Assembly (NCBI RefSeq): GCF_964204865.1
Contig: NC_135250.1
Location: forward strand, 22,807,395 to 22,871,394
Reading direction: 5' to 3'
Source: Styela clava
Lineage: Eukaryota; Chordata; Ascidiacea; Stolidobranchia; Styelidae
Length of the DNA: 64,000 nucleotides
A program made the translations under genes and the position numbers. The notes under the pieces were generated by a model, which saw only the letters and a list, made by a program, of their open reading frames with translations, was not told where the DNA came from and made no database searches. Positions 13,501 through 26,369 of the stretch are shown piece by piece. Position 1 is the first letter of the stretch. Each line of letters begins with the position of its first letter.

Positions 13501-16500
13501 AGATGACGTCACAGGTCCATCGAATCACGCGAAGCAGAATGGTCAGTACCGTAATTCATGCAATGTATATATAAATCTAATACTATTCATCTAAATTCAA
13601 CCTGAATAAATATATAAACAGAATATATGCTATATAAACAATCACTTAAAAATATGTAGCATTGATTAAGTATCACTCACATTGAGTATTTTACATGGGG
13701 CAAGCCCAAAATACTGAATCCTTGAACCCCCATTGAAAACAGTACGTTATAAAATAATATATATATATATATAACTATCGCGCACTTTTTCCTGCAAGTT
13801 CAATTTATTATCTATGGACTTCAAATCAATATCAAAAAATATTCTAAATTAACATTTGTCAGCATTTCCAACTTACTTAACATGAGTGCTTACTATACGA
13901 TCTATTCCAATCAAAGCGGATATTCTGGACGCAGTTATTATATTTTCGTTAGTTGAATATACAGGCAATAGTAAAGGCATTTGAAGATGTTAAAAGTATT
14001 TTTTTCAAATTATTTCACACCACAACTATGCCAAAATCAATTTCAGACATCAACATGCTCGCCGTCGGTGTTGGCGAAAAGTTCGTCATGAGCGAACTCG
14101 AAATAATCGCAAACAACAATCTAAGCATTTTCACAGTCGAAAGTTTTGCTAATCTCAACTCGATCTTAACGGATTTACAACAAGCTATTCTACTTGCCAG
14201 TACATCGACATTGGAAGGTGAGTTGAGACAATTTTTCCTAGTGGGATCTACTTGTACATTTTCTCACGCCTGATAGAAGAGATTCGTTGTACAGAATGTA
14301 TGTTAGATATTGAAGATTTTTCGTGATGTTTTCCAGGATCGTCCGGAAATTCAACGACCGAATTAACACAATGTTTGATGGGAATGTCGGCTTATATTTC
14401 AGAGGTAAAATATAAAAACCTAAAACTTAAATAAGATTATAGGAATACAGTACTCAGTAAAAAGAATAAGGGTATAAGTATAGTCACGTCACCAGCAGAA
14501 ACCCACACAATTTACCCCAATTCGAGTTAACATCACAAAAAAGAAAATTATTCATTCCCAAATTGCCCGTTTTGTAAAATGCACAATTTTGCAATATAAA
14601 GGGTTAATGGGTCAATATTGTTAGAAGTCAGAGGCGGGGTATTCAGAAATATTCAGTTCTGTTTATCATGATTTAAACTCGAAACTCGGATTTCTGTTGA
14701 TGAAGTCACTATATATAAGATTCTAATGAGTAAACGTAGTATTGGCGCCTTTTCAAAGGCATTCGGGGGGAATTATAATAAAATTTGAAGGAACTACATT
14801 ATATACCTGACGCGTATTATCTTTACAATATATTCCCAGGAAAATAATCTTCACTTGGGAGCAATAGGAGCAAATGATAACAAGGGAACAATTATATCAA
14901 GATTCATGAAAGATATTCGAAGTACACACGTTCTTCCAGAGGAACTTGTAAAAAGGATCTTACCCATGGAGGAAGAAATAATAAAGGATTCCTATCTGGG
15001 TAATGAATTAGATCTCACTGTACTAGTTACTTATCGATCTTGATCGTTACTTTTCGATCTTGATCGGTAAGTATGTGGATAGGTATTTGTCTGTCTGTAT
15101 GTCTGTGTGTTAGATGCACGCGATATCTCACGAAAGCATGTGCATTCATCTTAGCTCGAATCAGAAGCCTATTGATATTGGATGGATTATGTCGTATAAT
15201 TAGCGAGTTATTAATTAATTAGTGATGGGACACACGGTGTCACTATGGAGTAAGACCACTGTTTTGGGGGGTCCCCTAACCTTCGATCGATAAGTCTTCG
15301 GTTTCCAACCGAATTCTAGTTTCGTCTATTGTTCGCTATTTCATGTAAATATGTGTGTTTTTTTTCTATAGGGTACTCAATCACGGGAGGACACTTTACT
15401 GGGCCAAATATAGAATGGATTGCCACAGGAATTCCTAGATATTTCAATCATGGGGGAGTGGTATTATATCGGACGAATGTCTCAGGTACAGTAAGAGATA
15501 AAAATCTTTAAATATCGTCTATCTAAGCACTAATGATAACCATATAATTGCATACCTTTTAGGCTCTATATAGTCACGGTGTACCGAGGTACCTATTCAT
15601 TAACGTAATAAGCATCTTGGAAATTGCTATAGAATACCAGTAAACTGAAACAAAACTATCGTCATGTGTAAAATAATATGCAATTTTTGGCCGTAATCTA
15701 TTTTCAATGAACAGTACTGAATGTGTTAATGTATGAAATATTTTATCTGAAAAGGCAAGTGTACGTAAATTGCAAATGCTACGAGAACTCCGATCTTTCT
15801 GATTTTTTATTTTAATTAAATATGATCATTATTTTTCAAATTAGACATTTATAATCCCCACCTGCTGTTGCCACCTTTCGACTACACGAGCAATCGACAT
15901 GTCGGAACATATTTCGGTCATACCCTCTGTGCTGTGGATTTGAACATAGACGAGGCTGATGAACTAATAGTTGGAGCACCTCTTCATTCTGAAGCAGGAA
16001 CACATTCATACGATGAAGGATGTGTTTTTATTTACTACGGCAATAAATCTGCGGGAGATATATCATTTATGGTACAAATTTTATGACACGATATCTGTGT
16101 AAATTTTCAACATTGTGTTTTCTTTGTATTATTTTATTCACGGGCATCACGACACGTTTATATATATATATATATCTTTTCTCCATCTAATCAAAGCAAC
16201 ACCCCAAATCATGTTATTCCCTAAAGTACTTGCAATCTGGATTTCTAAAAGTTTGTATTCTTAGACTAAGCCTGCCTGTACTTTGCATGGATTTCTTCCG
16301 AGTTCCAGATTCGGTATGTCGATCATCGGTGCCAGAAATTTAGATAAAGATGAATATAATGATTTTGTAGTAGGTAAGTACACGACAAAGTAATATATAA
16401 ATCGTTAAATATTACTCTAGCGAAATTTTATACCTGTAACGAGGCAGCAAGGTGTGATCTACCTTAGCGATCACAGCAAAGACAATGGCACAAAGCGTCT

Positions 16501-19500
16501 GGATTTTTGAATTAACTCCTCCACAATTATGATCATAGATTAGCCACGGCATAAAATCAGTCGGTGTCAGACTACGAGATTATTTGGCTAATTCTACTGT
16601 GTATAAATTTAAGGTGCACCTGGGGCAAATGATCAAACAGGAGAAATCGTTGTATATTATGGAAGCAACAACTGTTCAACGATGAGATATCAGGTAGAAT
16701 AAAGTATATGTTCCTCATTACTCCAGTCAAGTAATGTCCAATATAACACATATTATATGCCGCAAATCAACTAAATTTGAACACGTCGACTAGAAAAAAC
16801 TAGGAAAACACTTGATCCAATCTGGACTCTGCATCACCGCAGGGTGCTTCATGTAGCCCCACGAGAGGTCATCATGAGAGTGGGCCAAATGGTTATTGGC
16901 CCTACTCTGTTGCGAATTTATACGAAAAGACCCATCTTATCGATAATATATGTATCATGTAGGTTATCAATGGCAAAGCCGTGATGTAACAATTATTCAA
17001 AAGTACTAAAAATAATGCCACATTTGCGAATTAGTACATTCAACATTTTTCAGCGAATCAGCCCATCATCATTTGGACTCCAGCTTCAATACTTCGGTTA
17101 TTCCATTGCCTCTGTTGACGACACTAACTTCAGCAGAAACCCGATCATTATAGCAAGTTCTCCGAAATCTCAACAGATTGTTGCAATCAAGTAAGCAATA
17201 TTACAAAATTATACATATTCACATTATATATACTCTCCTTTGTGTAAGTTACTAACCATTTTGTGCTTGCCAAAATGACTTGCATTCTTCTTTCCCAATA
17301 ATGTATATATTTAATATAATTATTCATTTCACAGAGCTAGGCCAGTAATTGAATTGTTGGTCGACTTGACCATCAATTCTCAACATGGTTCCTCAATTGA
17401 CGTCATACAATGCGCCAAAGACCAGACAAACAAGATACCTTGCGGAAAAGCGGTTGTTTGTTTTCAAGTTAACTGGAAAGACGTAGGCCAGCAGACGAAC
17501 AACGAAATTGTTGGTGAGCTTTTTATAAAAGAAATACCATATACGCTATATAATTCGACTCCATAATAAACCTAACAGCTAATAAAATAATAAATGATAA
17601 AAACAAATAAATAAGAACTGAACGTAGAATCGGGAGAACTAACAAAACCTTTAGTAAGATCCAAAGAGTACAGAACTTGATCCATCTAACTGGGACAGGC
17701 AAATAGAAAAAATGTTGACGTTAAAAGTAATTTATATGATAATTCTAACCTAGCCGACATATATCACAATTTCAGATCTATCATTCGATCTTACGTTGGA
17801 TAGCGACTTTGAAGAGTTATCGGAGAAACGTATGGTTTTTGAGGGAAACGAAACAACAAGCTTTGTGATTGCTGAAAGCAACCATCCTAGTCAAACAAGA
17901 AAAACATGTAATGAATACAAAATTATACTTCAAGTTAGTAACATTTTCCATTTTACGCAACAGACAAGAGAGAGTATGAATTTTTGCAAGACACTGTCAG
18001 TAATATCGCGGTGAAAAAGTATTTTCCCAAAAAGAAGTGTGAAATGAATAACATCGCCTTGGATCCTTGATTACTAACAGTTTTTATTATCGAAATCGAT
18101 TCAATTTTGGGACTCAGTTCTTCAACAGAAATTAGGAATACTAGCACGGAAAAGTAGCTTATTTCACGCTCAACATGCACTTCATTGCATATTTTTAAAT
18201 TTCAGCCTAATATTCTAATTGCTGTGGACACCGTTGATTTCAGTCAACCGATGCATGCAACTTTGACTACTAAACTTTCTGAACGTGTTCAAAGGGAAAT
18301 TATGTCTCCGGTTATGGCTGTTGAGCAAATCACTGTCAAGAAGGAAATGCTATTGACCAAAGGATGTACAACTAATGGAAGCTGTTTATATGATCTTTCA
18401 TTGAGTGCAGATATTCCGTGAGAGATATTTTTTCCTTCTTAAATATAGATATATATAATACAATGCATAGTGTATGAACATGCTAGGAGCTAAGGCTGGA
18501 CCTTGGCAAACTTCGATTTGAGTATTGTAAATCATTAGTAAGTTGGGCACATTGTGCAAAAGGCTAAACGACTAACAAGGGCTCACTATGTGCTAAAAGA
18601 TACCCAATGGTTTGGTTTATCATCATCACTTCACTATTGCATTTTTTAACACAGAGAAGATGATCCGTTCCTAATAAATGATGCAAGTGAAGTGATGGAC
18701 ATCAACATTACAGTTGTAAACAATGGAGATTCTGCATTTTTCACAAAGTTGCAAGTTGATATGTGGAATATCGTTATTGTGCATGTAAAATACATTTGGT
18801 TCCTTTTTACAGTAGAGCAATTTTGTTGTCGAATATTTCTCACTTTAATATGTTATAAAAAATCACATTTCATTCTCTTATAAGAATTGGTGAGATTTTA
18901 TTTCATTCACTCTTTCGTGGCCCTAATTCTTCTGAGAAAATATCGGTGTAAATGGTATTGGATTTCGTTCAATATTCAAATTATTTGAGAAAAAGAATGT
19001 GTTATGTGATAACTAAGAATTTCAATATAAAAGCCGTTTCACTTTACCAGGTCAAAAGCGAATGTGCATTTTTGGAAACTGATCGGCAAACTATTTCATA
19101 CAGGGATAAAATATTCGGATCCCTTCATATGACTGGACAATCGGTAACATACATTCATATTTCTAAAAAACTTTTAGCGTCATTTCAAAATCCTCACGTC
19201 AACAAAGCGGTAAAAAGACTGTTGGCTATCCATTTAAGCTGTATTGCAAATTTATTAGACAATTTCGATAATATGACTGACCAATTCGAATATGATTTAA
19301 AACAAAATACCTATTGCAAGAATTGATTCAACATCCTTGCTATAATCACTCAACTCGTCGAAATATCTTCCTGATTTCATTTTTATGTTGTTGTTATAAA
19401 GTAAATATTTCTTACTTGCAGTGTCAACTTGGAATCAGATTCAGCGTCATACCACTCGCAAAATTTGCTAATGAAACAGAAATGAAGATAAACATTACGG

Positions 19501-22500
19501 CATTCTCTCTGTAAGCATTAAAAGTGGGATTTAACTTTATTGGTGAAAATGCAAGCAATTTCTAGTTATTCTTTTCTTAGATTAAGTAAGGATACAAAAG
19601 CTAAAGACGTTACACCATCAAACAACATCATAGTGATAAATAAAAACGTCGTTTACAGGAGTTCGTTTACCGTGAATGGGTAATGTATCATGAATCCTAC
19701 TCCATATGCTCTCTAAGTTTAATCACTTTCAATCGATTTTATATCTTTTCTAACTTACATTTACAGTAAATAAAGTACATAAAATTATCCTTGCGTTTGA
19801 AATAATAAAACCTTTGGAATGCAATTTGAGTGTCACACTTCGCATAAGTCGGTCGCAAAGACTTTCTCGCTAAAGGACTGCTTTCATCACAAAGTGTAAA
19901 TCTTGTGTCGTTTAAATAACTCAAAGCATGCGTTTTTGTATAAGAATATAAGTACAAATTTTGCGACATTGCTACTGAACCGTGTATAAAATTAATCTCA
20001 TGACTTCATGCATGTTTCAACCAAATTTTCATAGACTATCTATCCCGGATGCTATGCAGTACTGGAGAAACATCACCAACATGACATCGGCATCTTCATT
20101 GTCACAAAAAGGAATTTTTGCTGGTGAAGATGGGAACATTGAAAATTCATATAAGGTGACATATATAGCCATGTAACGGGACCATCAAGTTAACGTAATT
20201 TGTACAGAATTGAATTTGAAGTGAGCAGTTAATTTTATCATGGACCGTTCTCGACGATACAGCTAAAGTTGAGTACAATAACCCAAGGTTGGGTAATTTA
20301 TTAGAAATTATACTTTATTTTATACAAACGCAAGAGTTCGAGTGATATAACAATACAGTGGATTTTTATTATTTTTAGATACGGAATACCGGACCTTTCA
20401 CTGTTACGACTACTAACATGACCTTTACATGGCCTGCATTTACAGCAACTGAAAACTTACCCCTGCTATATCTGTATTCTTTTACATGCAAGGTAAGATC
20501 TTAAATTGAATGAAACCACGACTCCAGCAGAATTTAGATATAAATTAGACTTCTGATCTTACGGTAACTAGACTAGTTATTACTAATTTCATTTATTTGC
20601 CTTATAGCCTGAATCTTTGTGCACCTGCAGTCGGAGCGACCAATGCGATTTTATAAATCCACATAAACTTCCCTACAATAACTTGACTGTACATGAGTTA
20701 CATAACGTCACTCATTGTCCAGCGAAGCGGAACTTCACTATTTACAGTTCAGAGCTCAATATTACACAACCGGAAACCTTTTACGTAATAAAGAATGACA
20801 TGGTCAGTTATTATAATATTAAAACGTACAAATATATTATTATTTTGCGCATGAACAAATCAATTTAAAAAAAAGCAGTAGTTTACGTCGGGTGTACCCA
20901 ATGACTAACATACCGGGTGTACCCTACTAAGCCAGTGGTTCCCAGCCGCCGTTTTTTTGTTGTTTTTATGTCGTCTCAATCGCTTTACCGAAGACGAGAT
21001 TAATTTGGTTTATTGTGCAATTTCTCTTCCGCTGTCATATTGCGACGTCTTGGCGAATCGGCACGCGTGCTTTTTCTGTTCTGCATGCTTTTCCTGATTG
21101 ATATGACCATCCATATAAAACGTTAGGCATATTTCTTTGTTTAAAACAGAAAACAGTCAAAAACAGTATAATATTCCAGTAAAATATGAAGTTGTTGCGA
21201 GACGCGCAAAAATGCATGACCCGTTGAGCTTTTTCCAGTATTTTGAGCAGCAGGCACAGTAGGATTTTGAGCCTGGTGCCAAATTAACGACGACTTTGTC
21301 CTTGTAATGTGAATCCATTTGTTTGAGGCGTATATCTACTGCAGAGGGATTAATATGATAAACCCGATGTAAAAGAAACAGCTTGATTAAAGTTGTGATT
21401 CTACTCTACAGTCCAGATTTAAATACGAATCACTACCTACGCGTTATGCGGGAAAAAAAATTATCACTTAATTAAAACGAAGCAAAGAAATCGGCAGTAC
21501 GCCGCTGCAGAGTTATGTGATGCGGAAACTTTTTTGAGGCCTCGTTTGCAATCCAATATTAGAAACGAAACAGCAGCAAAATTCTCACTAGAGTTAATTG
21601 CGTGTGTACATGATTTGACATGTACATGTTTTTTTAATGTGAGAGGTTTCATGTGAGCGTTTCTCGCGCATAATGGATGTCCAGCACTGATTTTCATTAC
21701 GCAAATATATATATGGTATTATCTTATGATTCACACATTTCAATTTTTGGCCGTCACATTTGGTCGTTTTTCTTCATGTGAAATGTTTTTAAGTGTGCCT
21801 TTTTTGTCTAGAAGCATATTGAGTGCCCGACATTGCATTATATTACTGAAATATGTGTTATTATTTTTTGCCGGTTCACGAGTACATTTAATCAATTTTA
21901 CTGGTCCGCCAGGGTATAGATAGGTTGAGAACCACTGTACTAAGCGACAGGGAGAACTGAAATCGGCGATATCAAAATGAATAACTATCATAGGCTATTT
22001 CTACAAAGCTACTGCAGACCATGAACTTTTGTTCCACATCCACGCTGCTAATTTTATGTAACTTTTGTAAAAATTCTCACTTCACTAAGAGGGGCTCCTT
22101 TAATTCATTCTGTTCCCCACAGATGTGTGATAAACCCAATAGCATTTTCAAATGCAACGAAATATCATGTCACGTGAACAACATCAAACCTAATCAAGTT
22201 GTTGAAATCAATGGAAGATTCAAATTCTGGATTCCGACGTTCAGGTTCAAAGAGGTAATTTTTAATTATATACCACAAACTACTAAGTACCTGTCCCATT
22301 ACGTAAATTCAAATTATTGCATTCCATAACATTCACGGCATAACTCTCTAATTATTCTCTATATTCTTTGTAATACTCTGAAAGACGGTAAATATCGAAC
22401 TTGTCATACTGTTATCCTTGTTTTTCTGTTGATGACGTAACAATGGGAGGTTAATCAGCCAATCAGACACTTTTTCATGCAGGCCGGTTTTTGACACATT

Positions 22501-24717
22501 CGATTTAGATATTCTCGATTTTTTTTTGACAGTTTTTTGTTATATAGTTTTCAAAATCTAACTAGTAATTAAATATTTCAGCAGTATTATGTCTCCATAT
22601 AGTCTTTGGTTCATTTGTAATGACCGAAAACGGTACGGAAAAGCTAAACAATCTATCCGTCTAAATTCAGCTGTTACCCTTTTCGATGGTAACTGCTGGC
22701 ATCATATTTTGAAATGAAATTCTTATCTTAGAGATGTAAACCGATTTGTGTATGTCATCTATAGTTAACATTTAAATAAAAGGCATTAGTAACTTCGCAA
22801 AGAAAATATATACAAACGTTTCATATATTTTTTTTGTAATGTTACTAATAGGCATATAATTTTTTAAATACAATTGGACAGTAACATGTGTATCTAGATA
22901 GATGGTTATTTTATTTTCATATAGAACGACGAAGACACCAAAGTATACATTGGAAGCAGCCTTACATTTAACCCGACCAAGTCACCTGTTTTTCCCTCGA
23001 CAATTTACAAAGAGTCGGTAAGATTTGCCAAACAAAAATAAAAAGACATATATATATATAGAATGAGTAATGAATGAAAATTTCCTATTCAATTAAATTT
23101 GAGAAATATGCGATGATAGCTATATGGCAGACCATGTCCCTTTTGTCACCGAGTTTGACATATTTGGTTTGATGTTTGCGGAATGGCTTGTAAATTGTGG
23201 CCTATTGAGGGAGTAGGTTAGTGCGAACTCAAAATGGTGAAAAGTGAGAGATCAAAAGCTTTTGATCTCAAAAGATATGCTATGTATCTATCTAATTACC
23301 TTAACTACTCTGTTTTCATATTTAGGCAATAACTACGACTCAACAATACCTGAAAACTAGAGTTACACCTAAACCACCGGAGCAAAAAGTGAACTTGGTG
23401 ACAGTTCTGATAGCAATGTTTGTTGGTTTAGCTATTGTTGGACTATGTACTTTGATTTGTTGGAAAGTAGGTCTGTTTTTGTCTTTTAAAGCATAGAAAA
23501 TAATGAAAATAGACATACAGTATTCAGTTACAGGTAATTGACAGTGACAAGGAATTTCTTTCTCTTTGTACGTTTTGATATCTCAAAATTTATATATACC
23601 TTTGTTTTTTCTTCAGTGTGGGTTTTTTGAAAGTCGTTACAAAGACATGAAAGAAGCTGTTCTGGAGGAAGAAGAAGAAGAATTGTTCATGAGTTTAGCT
23701 TCTGATAATCAAAAACAATCTAAAAAGAATGGAAAAGAGAAACAGGAACGAGGAGAAAGTTCCATAAAAGTTAGATTTATGGGGAAAAGAGGTGAAGCAG
23801 GTTTTTCAGAGGAACTGCTGACAATATAGGACAATTTTTGTATTAGAAAGAATAAGTCTGCTATAGTTTCTACCTTCGAAACATTGTATGGTTTTTGTTA
23901 TTAATAGGATATATTCTACATTTTTAATTTGTATTCTGTAGGAATATCAGTTAAATTTTGTATTAAAATGTTGTATTGTGATAATATATACATACATATG
24001 TTTTGTTATGCAAAGTTTGTTATCTATCCAATGCGTTGGAATCTACATTCAAAGGCGAAAAACTCTATATCTTTATTTACAGGAGATGGGGATGCTTCGT
24101 CCGTTATAGACGCTGCTGAAGAATTTGTGCGTGCCACGTCTTCGCCATCTTCCGCGAAGAAGCTCTCCATACCTAAAGACGATCTTTATCTTGAAATGAC
24201 ACCAATGCGAAATTACAGAGCACAGAAAAGGGTGTTTCAAGCAAACGTAAACGATATGCTGGATACTGAACCTACCCCACAAGGTACGCCGTCACCTAGA
24301 AAGTGGCGAAAAGTCATGTGGTCATTTAAAGAACCATCTCGTTCTACTTACCCCCGCGTGACTCCCAAAGGAGGGCGAACCCCGGATAACGAAGATAGTT
24401 ATGAAGTTTTTTCGCCGCAGTTTGATGCAACCGCTCATGCAATAGTACCAGCTATCAACTTAGATGCCGGAGAAGTGACGGTACGGCGATCTGCGACAAC
24501 CAAACCCGTTGCCAGATCGTCTTCTCATAAAGCTTTTGAAAAACAAAGCGAAGCGAATTACACTAGGTTTGATAACGATGAAAATGTGGCAACGGCATTT
24601 CCATTTCCAGATTATTCCTACATTTGTAAAGAAGAAGAAGATGGTGGAAAAATGAGGAAGACAACCATGACGATAAAGGATCAGAAAAAACAAAGAGTAG
24701 ATTCTACCAGGTTTTGA
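10547..24717 (+). CDS. Integrin alpha chain with inserted I (vWA) domain
   Basis: Cell-surface adhesion receptor subunit that pairs with a beta chain. Thirty exons join in phase to 1521 residues: 10547-10710, 11338-11477, 11561-11616, 12029-12164, 12446-12557, 12876-12978, 13319-13541, 14047-14217, 14337-14404, 14840-14999, 15372-15485, 15845-16071, 16265-16373, 16614-16693, 17054-17190, 17335-17513, 17776-17933, 18206-18417, 18655-18784, 19051-19143, 19422-19510, 19581-19679, 20035-20155, 20379-20492, 20608-20802, 22123-22254, 22925-23017, 23326-23466, 23617-23791, 24083-24717. The start gives a signal peptide ending near THVG-type residues (ATGVHG) before the propeller strand FGYSM. The I domain follows VCGPQWEYQC and has a full MIDAS: DSSGS (12481-12495), LTGDAI and ITDGRSSD. 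FG-GAP repeats follow (LGAIGA, LGYSI, DLNIDEADELIVGAP), then KARPVI, thigh/calf modules (NTGPFTV, LLYLYSF), one TM helix and GFFESR in place of GFFKR. Ascidian I-domain integrins such as Halocynthia alphaHr1 act as complement receptors on haemocytes; that role here is inference. Confidence 0.96.
11070..11283. mobile_element. MITE of the GGTGCTCC family, copy 1
   Basis: About 214 bp in integrin intron 1. The left end (GGTGCTCCAGAAGTGTGTGT) pairs with the inverse of the right end (CACACACTACGGGAG), giving terminal inverted repeats of about 24 bp at roughly 80% identity. The interior includes GGGCAAGGAG, CACTTGGCTAACACAGACAG and TTAACCCTAACC blocks, shared with the second copy at 12624. No coding potential. 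Confidence 0.75.
12624..12850. mobile_element. MITE of the GGTGCTCC family, copy 2
   Basis: Direct-orientation relative of the element at 11070, in intron 5 of the same integrin gene. The two share most of their length with scattered substitutions and a short insertion in this copy. Its right end, near GCTACGGTAGTACC, lies only about 25 bases before the acceptor of exon 12876, so the branch point of that intron may fall inside or beside the element. Confidence 0.75.
15001..15371. repeat. Probable dispersed repeat in integrin intron 10
   Basis: Directly after the donor at 15000 are two near-identical CGATCTTGATCG units, then a TGTCTGTCTGTATGTCTG run, a CACGCGATATCTCACGAAAG block and a GATCGATAAGTCTTCGG end. 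The mix of simple repeat and GC-richer block is unlike neighbouring introns and looks like an inserted element. No clear terminal repeats or target duplication were found, and no second copy lies in the window. Confidence 0.35.
16158..16175. repeat. AT dinucleotide microsatellite
   Basis: A run of about nine TA units in integrin intron 12. Similar short AT runs occur near 13757-13773 and 23050-23061. Confidence 0.7.
20933..21937. mobile_element. hAT-type element, 1005 bp, exact TSD
   Basis: Sits in integrin intron 25. Ends are CAGTGGTTCCCAGCC and GGTTGAGAACCACTG, with the identical 8-bp duplication TACTAAGC on both sides (20925-20932 and 21938-21945). A minus-strand frame at 21464-21697 reads PLCARNAHMKPLTLKKHV. 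This resembles the BED-finger CxxC...MKPSxLKRH region of ZBED5/SCAND3-type hAT transposases, so the element looks like a deletion derivative. No intact transposase remains. Confidence 0.9.
23617..23829 (+). CDS. Alternative short C-terminal exon of the integrin
   Basis: If the donor at 23792 (AGAG|GTGAAG) is not used, the frame runs on for 12 codons to a TAG at 23827-23829. This gives a 1322-residue protein with a cytoplasmic tail of about 70 residues: GFFESR, a run of glutamates, then a Lys/Arg-rich segment. The short tail is nearer the usual integrin alpha length. Which form is made, or whether both are, cannot be decided from sequence. Confidence 0.6.
   Translation, partial: CGFFESRYKDMKEAVLEEEEEELFMSLASDNQKQSKKNGKEKQERGESSIKVRFMGKRGEAGFSEELLTI
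24083..24717 (+). CDS. Long-tail last exon of the integrin
   Basis: Open for 210 codons after an acceptor (TTTATTTACAG). Phase 2 at its start matches the one-base overhang left by the donor at 23792, so the junction codon is Gly. It adds 210 residues of hydrophilic sequence rich in Ser, Thr, Pro and Lys, with tyrosines in DLYLEM, DSYEVF, NYTRF and DYSYI contexts. The frame has coding-like composition and no in-frame start near the acceptor, which favours an exon over a separate gene. I do not recognise a domain in it. Confidence 0.75.
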
Positions 24718-26369
24718 AGAATGAAAGATGGCCGTATATTCACTCAAGAGAAACTAATATATATCACAAAACTCTATGTTAATAGAGTTATTGCAAGCTG
24801 CGATACTCGCAAATTTTTTTTTTACTTATTTATTTTGTATATCATTTGTTCTCGCTGTAATACATATGACTAGTTTTGGACCGTTGTGCTACAAGCATCA
24901 ACTGTCCAATTAGTAATTATTGTCATTATTACATTGAGCCAACTTTTAATTTGACTACAATTACATAGGATACTTGAGATATTGTAGATATTTTGTTTTT
25001 CCGCAAAATGAAACTTGATAGAAATTCAAGAAGCTCATTTTGCAAAATGAAGTATATGCCTATATGAGTATTACTAATACTTTACTGTGTTCTTCGTATG
25101 CGTAATTATTATCGTGGCGTTACGTTTATTGATTGGTTTTAGACTTAGGGTTTATTCGTTCGAAGACTTTGTTTTTTATTCGGGTTAAATTAGTTTATTT
25201 CTATAAAATTATAATCATAAATATGCTTTACCTATGCCTATCTATGTTTTCACTATGTTTGTTAATCGTAATTTTATTCCAGCCAACGTTTGAGCCAAAT
25301 CAGAAGTTAGTGGAATTGAAGCACCTAATTCAATGTCTATATACATATATGTGTGCAAATTAGGCACATTTGTGTACAAATTTATCATCTAAATTCTAAT
25401 GCATGCGAAACCATGAAACTTTCAATACCGATTTGAACTCCAAATCCTTTGACCTTTAATACAAGTTCATGATCATGTTGCACTTATACAACCTGCATGT
25501 TGTATGCACCGGTATGTTGTATAGTCGGCGAATCGGACTTCACGGTTTCAATACCAGACATCACGTTTTGCGTAGTTTGCTCACGATTCCGCGTGTGCAA
25601 CAAGGTAACGCAAACTATTTTGTGATCTAAGACGTTTCTCGCATGTACGACTGTCATCGCTGACGCTCTAGTTTCAACATAATATCGTGTTTTCGTGGAT
25701 AGGACTTATACTTTTAAATGGCTGCTTGCTACTTATCATATTGGTCCCCTATGAATTACCGTAAGTGAAAATTGCCATGACCGTATATAGTTTGACTAAA
25801 ACATTATCCCGGCAACAAACACTTTTATATACCAACTGTCATTGCCACAATTTGAAAAAATAAATGCATCATGATTTTATACTTTGATCGATTTATGGTG
25901 TTACTGCATTTACCGGTTGTACATATATAAATTGTATTTACTGCACAAAAATAAAAAGACGGCAAGATCAGAAGAATAAATCAACGTTGGTGAAGACAGA
26001 CTCACTTTGAATATGCAAGTTCAAAATTCAGGTGTATCCCCAGAATCAACTGTTATTTATATTGCATCAGTAAATAGTGCAAATATTCAATTAAATACCA
26101 ATTTAAAATGAAAAGTGTTAATAAATGAACTAATCAGATGGACAAAAATATTTTTGCACTATTTTTCCGCGAATTAGCGGATTGCATGCTTTTGTGTCAT
26201 CTCTTCGTGATGCCTCGATTGTTGACAACCACGGAAGGCAATAAGCAAGCAAATAATAGGTATATACTTTCTCAGTTTTCGTTAACAAGGAAATACAACC
26301 ACCATAGGTACTGCATCTTCTAAAATATAGCTTTCGAACTATAAATCGGAAGAAACGATAAACTTAAAG
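24718..26369. other. Intergenic region between convergent genes
   Basis: About 1.65 kb between the integrin stop (+) and the fibrinogen-domain gene stop (-). It must contain both 3' UTRs. AT-rich, with short open frames only. I see no gene, RNA or clear transposon ends in it. Confidence 0.6.

Noticed and set aside
19144..19326. Open frame continuing 60 codons past the integrin exon 19051-19143
   Set aside because: A GTAACA donor follows TCG and the next exon (19422) joins in phase to the expected C-Q-L-G-I-R-F strand. The extension resembles no integrin sequence and is likely chance.
23929..24717. Treating the 24.1-24.7 kb open frame as an independent gene
   Set aside because: The part before 24083 is intron-like and ends in a strong acceptor. 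The downstream phase matches the integrin donor at 23792 exactly, so an integrin last exon is the simpler reading.
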